From Flagellimonas pelagia (lineage in GTDB: Bacteria > Bacteroidota > Bacteroidia > Flavobacteriales > Flavobacteriaceae): 64,000 nucleotides of DNA. Of the stretch, positions 62,388-64,000 are shown one piece after another. The stretch is taken from the NCBI RefSeq assembly GCF_003584135.1, contig NZ_QXFI01000025.1, positions 1 to 64,000 on the forward strand. Direction: 5' to 3'. The notes beneath the pieces were generated by a model. That model was not told the origin of the DNA, ran no database searches, and worked only from the letters and a program-made list of their open reading frames with translations. Made by a program: the position numbers and the translations under genes. How positions within the stretch are numbered: the stretch's first letter is position 1; each line of letters opens with the position of its first letter.

Positions 62388-64000
62388 TTAGTTTTTGTAG
62401 AATTTGGTGCTTTTGATACCGGCGTAATCCTGTACAACCAAGACATACAATCCAGAAGAAAGAGAAGAAACGTTGATGGATCCCTGTGTCTTACCGCTTC
62501 TGATGACATTCCCTGCTGTGGTTACAATGGAAAATTGGGCATCTTTGGACAATTCGGCCTCAACGTTCAAATAATCAACGGCGGGGTTGGGGAACACGGA
62601 AATGTTCAGCTCTTGCGGATAGCTGAGAGGAGCATAGCTCATCATTTGCGTCTCCTCGCCGTTAAATTCAAATTCGATGGTCTCCGAAAATTCGGATACA
62701 GCATTTTCGGTACAAATGGAACGGACACGGGCTTCATATACCTTACCCATTTCCAAATTGGTCAGTTCAAAACTGTTCTCCCAAACATATTCACTGATCC
62801 AAACATCCGTATCCACGGATTTGTATTGCACTTCAAAAAGGGTTTCCTCCGCTTCGTTCCAAGAAATGGTAGATCCAGTAACAGTGGATGAAATCAATTC
62901 CAAACTGGATGGTGTTTCAATGGAACATTTGGAAACTTGGGCACCGGACACGATCAAGGAAAAATCCTGAGCTCCATTCTTCAAGTTACCTTTATGGGTT
63001 ACGGTAATGGTATACGTTCCGGATGCATTATCAATTTCAATTCTTTCATAGGGATCCACTTTGTTGTCCCCCTGTGTGGCTGCATCATTGGCTTTGGCAG
63101 GATTCAATTTCCATGGGAGGTGGGTTTCTCCGTTTTTGGTGATCCTGATATCCAGATCATTAATCAGGGCAGCCGTAGTGCTGTTCAAGTCTCCACGGTT
63201 CACATACTCCCCTTCAGGATCCGTCCAAGAAATGGAAGCCATCAAGGGTTCATTTCCGTTGGCGATTACGGTTATGGAGAAGCTTTCACCATTGGTAAGA
63301 CTTTCTTCTTGAACCAAACTGGTATATCCATTATTTTGAAGTACTTCTGCTGCTGTTTTGGCATTCATCACCCCCCAACCCATTTTATAGTCTGGGCCTT
63401 TAGCATCTACGTCATCCGCAGTATGAAGGGCCAAACCCTTAAGGGTTGCCGCTTTCATATAGGTCCCGAACAATTCTTCATGGTACTGTTGCAACAACAA
63501 AAGTGATCCTGTTACACCAGGAGCGGCCATAGAAGTACCTGAAGATACTTGATAGCTACTGTTGGTTGCAGAGCTGGCGGAAAGGATATTGGAACCATCC
63601 CCAGCCAAATCTGGCTTTACACGGCCATCATCCACAGGTCCAAAACTGCTATAACCGGCCACGGAAGCCTTTACCAGATTTCCTTTTTTATCGATTTCCG
63701 TATTGGCTCCAGCAATGGTCAACCCGTTTTTGGTGGTAGTAAATCCAAGCAATAAATCGAACCCATCGGCGGTCTTACCAAAATTTGGGGAAGCGTTATC
63801 GTACGAATTTTGGGCATTTCCTGCAGCGGTCACCATTAAATAATATGGTGCATTGTACATGATCTTGTCCCAATCCTGGGTAACCTTAATGTAGGCACCA
63901 AAATACCAATCGGGCACCCTATCGGAAAGAATTCCGTAGGAATGGTTGCTCAACAACATACCATTGGCTGCTGCTTCGGCCACTTCAATTTTATCACGGG
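62388..64000 (-). CDS. S8 family subtilase with T9SS sorting domain, 5' truncated by the window edge
   Basis: The frame stays open to base 64000 (residues RDKIEVAEAAANGM upstream of an internal GTG at 63983), so the start lies outside. Present are the oxyanion-region VTAAGNAQNSYD, the catalytic serine in SSGTSMAAPGVTGS, a pre-propeptidase-like sandwich (NGESFSITVIANGNEPL), a fibronectin type III domain (ELTNLEMGKVYEARVRS) and a C-terminal type A sorting domain (ISVFPNPAVDYLNVEAEL, SSGLYVLVV) that directs export by type IX secretion. The catalytic Asp and His are beyond the window. Confidence 0.92.
   Translation of the reverse strand, partial: RDKIEVAEAAANGMLLSNHSYGILSDRVPDWYFGAYIKVTQDWDKIMYNAPYYLMVTAAGNAQNSYDNASPNFGKTADGFDLLLGFTTTKNGLTIAGANTEIDKKGNLVKASVAGYSSFGPVDDGRVKPDLAGDGSNILSASSATNSSYQVSSGTSMAAPGVTGSLLLLQQYHEELFGTYMKAATLKGLALHTADDVDAKGPDYKMGWGVMNAKTAAEVLQNNGYTSLVQEESLTNGESFSITVIANGNEPLMASISWTDPEGEYVNRGDLNSTTAALINDLDIRITKNGETHLPWKLNPAKANDAATQGDNKVDPYERIEIDNASGTYTITVTHKGNLKNGAQDFSLIVSGAQVSKCSIETPSSLELISSTVTGSTISWNEAEETLFEVQYKSVDTDVWISEYVWENSFELTNLEMGKVYEARVRSICTENAVSEFSETIEFEFNGEETQMMSYAPLSYPQELNISVFPNPAVDYLNVEAELSKDAQFSIVTTAGNVIRSGKTQGSINVSSLSSGLYVLVVQDYAGIKSTKFYKN

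Overview
The window looks like a chromosomal piece of a marine-type Flavobacteriaceae bacterium (Muricauda/Allomuricauda-like is my guess, from recall only). Supporting signs are a type IX secretion sorting tail on a subtilase, many lipoproteins with short Bacteroidota lipoboxes, LytTR/LytS-type two-component genes, candidate promoters of the form TAnnTTTG, few Shine-Dalgarno sites and moderate GC. I saw no tRNA, rRNA, CRISPR array, transposase or integrase.

Layout. 1-840: GC-rich end of a GMC oxidoreductase plus its gluconate 2-dehydrogenase subunit 3-like partner. 988-4568: class Ia ribonucleotide reductase (nrdB upstream of nrdA, minus strand). 4569-5465: a gap hiding a probable frameshifted minus-strand gene with its own terminator. 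5466-8183: LytTR regulator and TPR-fused histidine kinase. 8176-16646: housekeeping and membrane genes (DUF3109, MarC, S41 protease, dCMP deaminase, HupE-like, TerB-DnaJ, bacilliredoxin, PlsC, HD hydrolase, glycosyltransferase). 16853-23485: Tat-exported Gfo/Idh/MocA oxidoreductase, a radical SAM protein and a lipoprotein cluster with collagen-like repeats. 23511-26513: enoyl-CoA hydratase, NtrY-like kinase, HemJ-like protein. 26527-35651: two >1000-residue BNR/VPS10 propeller proteins facing a DUF1080 / Gfo-Idh-MocA / SnoaL-like operon. 35784-39404: DmpA-type peptidase and an SPFH + zinc-ribbon pair. 39513-43963: lactonase, MATE pump, DUF3050 protein, ferrochelatase. 44106-47640: MscS channel, DUF1460 protein, ThuA, AraC regulator. 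47850-55397: heme cluster hemA-C-D-E-(DUF6973-like)-F-phzF-(four-helix protein)-hemB. 55411-64000: serine hydrolase, two tandem Kelch proteins, CBS/DUF21 protein, Ogt, PolB-like exonuclease, repeat-filled gap, and a truncated T9SS subtilase.

How the genes work together. With hemJ (25968) and hemH (42917), the window encodes nearly all of heme synthesis from glutamyl-tRNA to protoheme; only hemL and gltX are not seen. The GMC pair, two Gfo/Idh/MocA proteins and DUF1080 protein fit a periplasmic 3-keto-sugar (oxidative glycoside cleavage) theme. nrdAB and dCMP deaminase both serve dNTP supply.

The most unusual material is not a classical defence or mobile system. It consists of a hairpin repeat occurring twice just upstream of start codons with compensatory changes, a cloverleaf-like repeat between convergent genes, a hemD tail coded by a repeat, a hidden frameshifted gene, a tandem Kelch pair with near-identical ends and divergent centres, and a DUF3050 protein with di-iron-like residues next to ferrochelatase.
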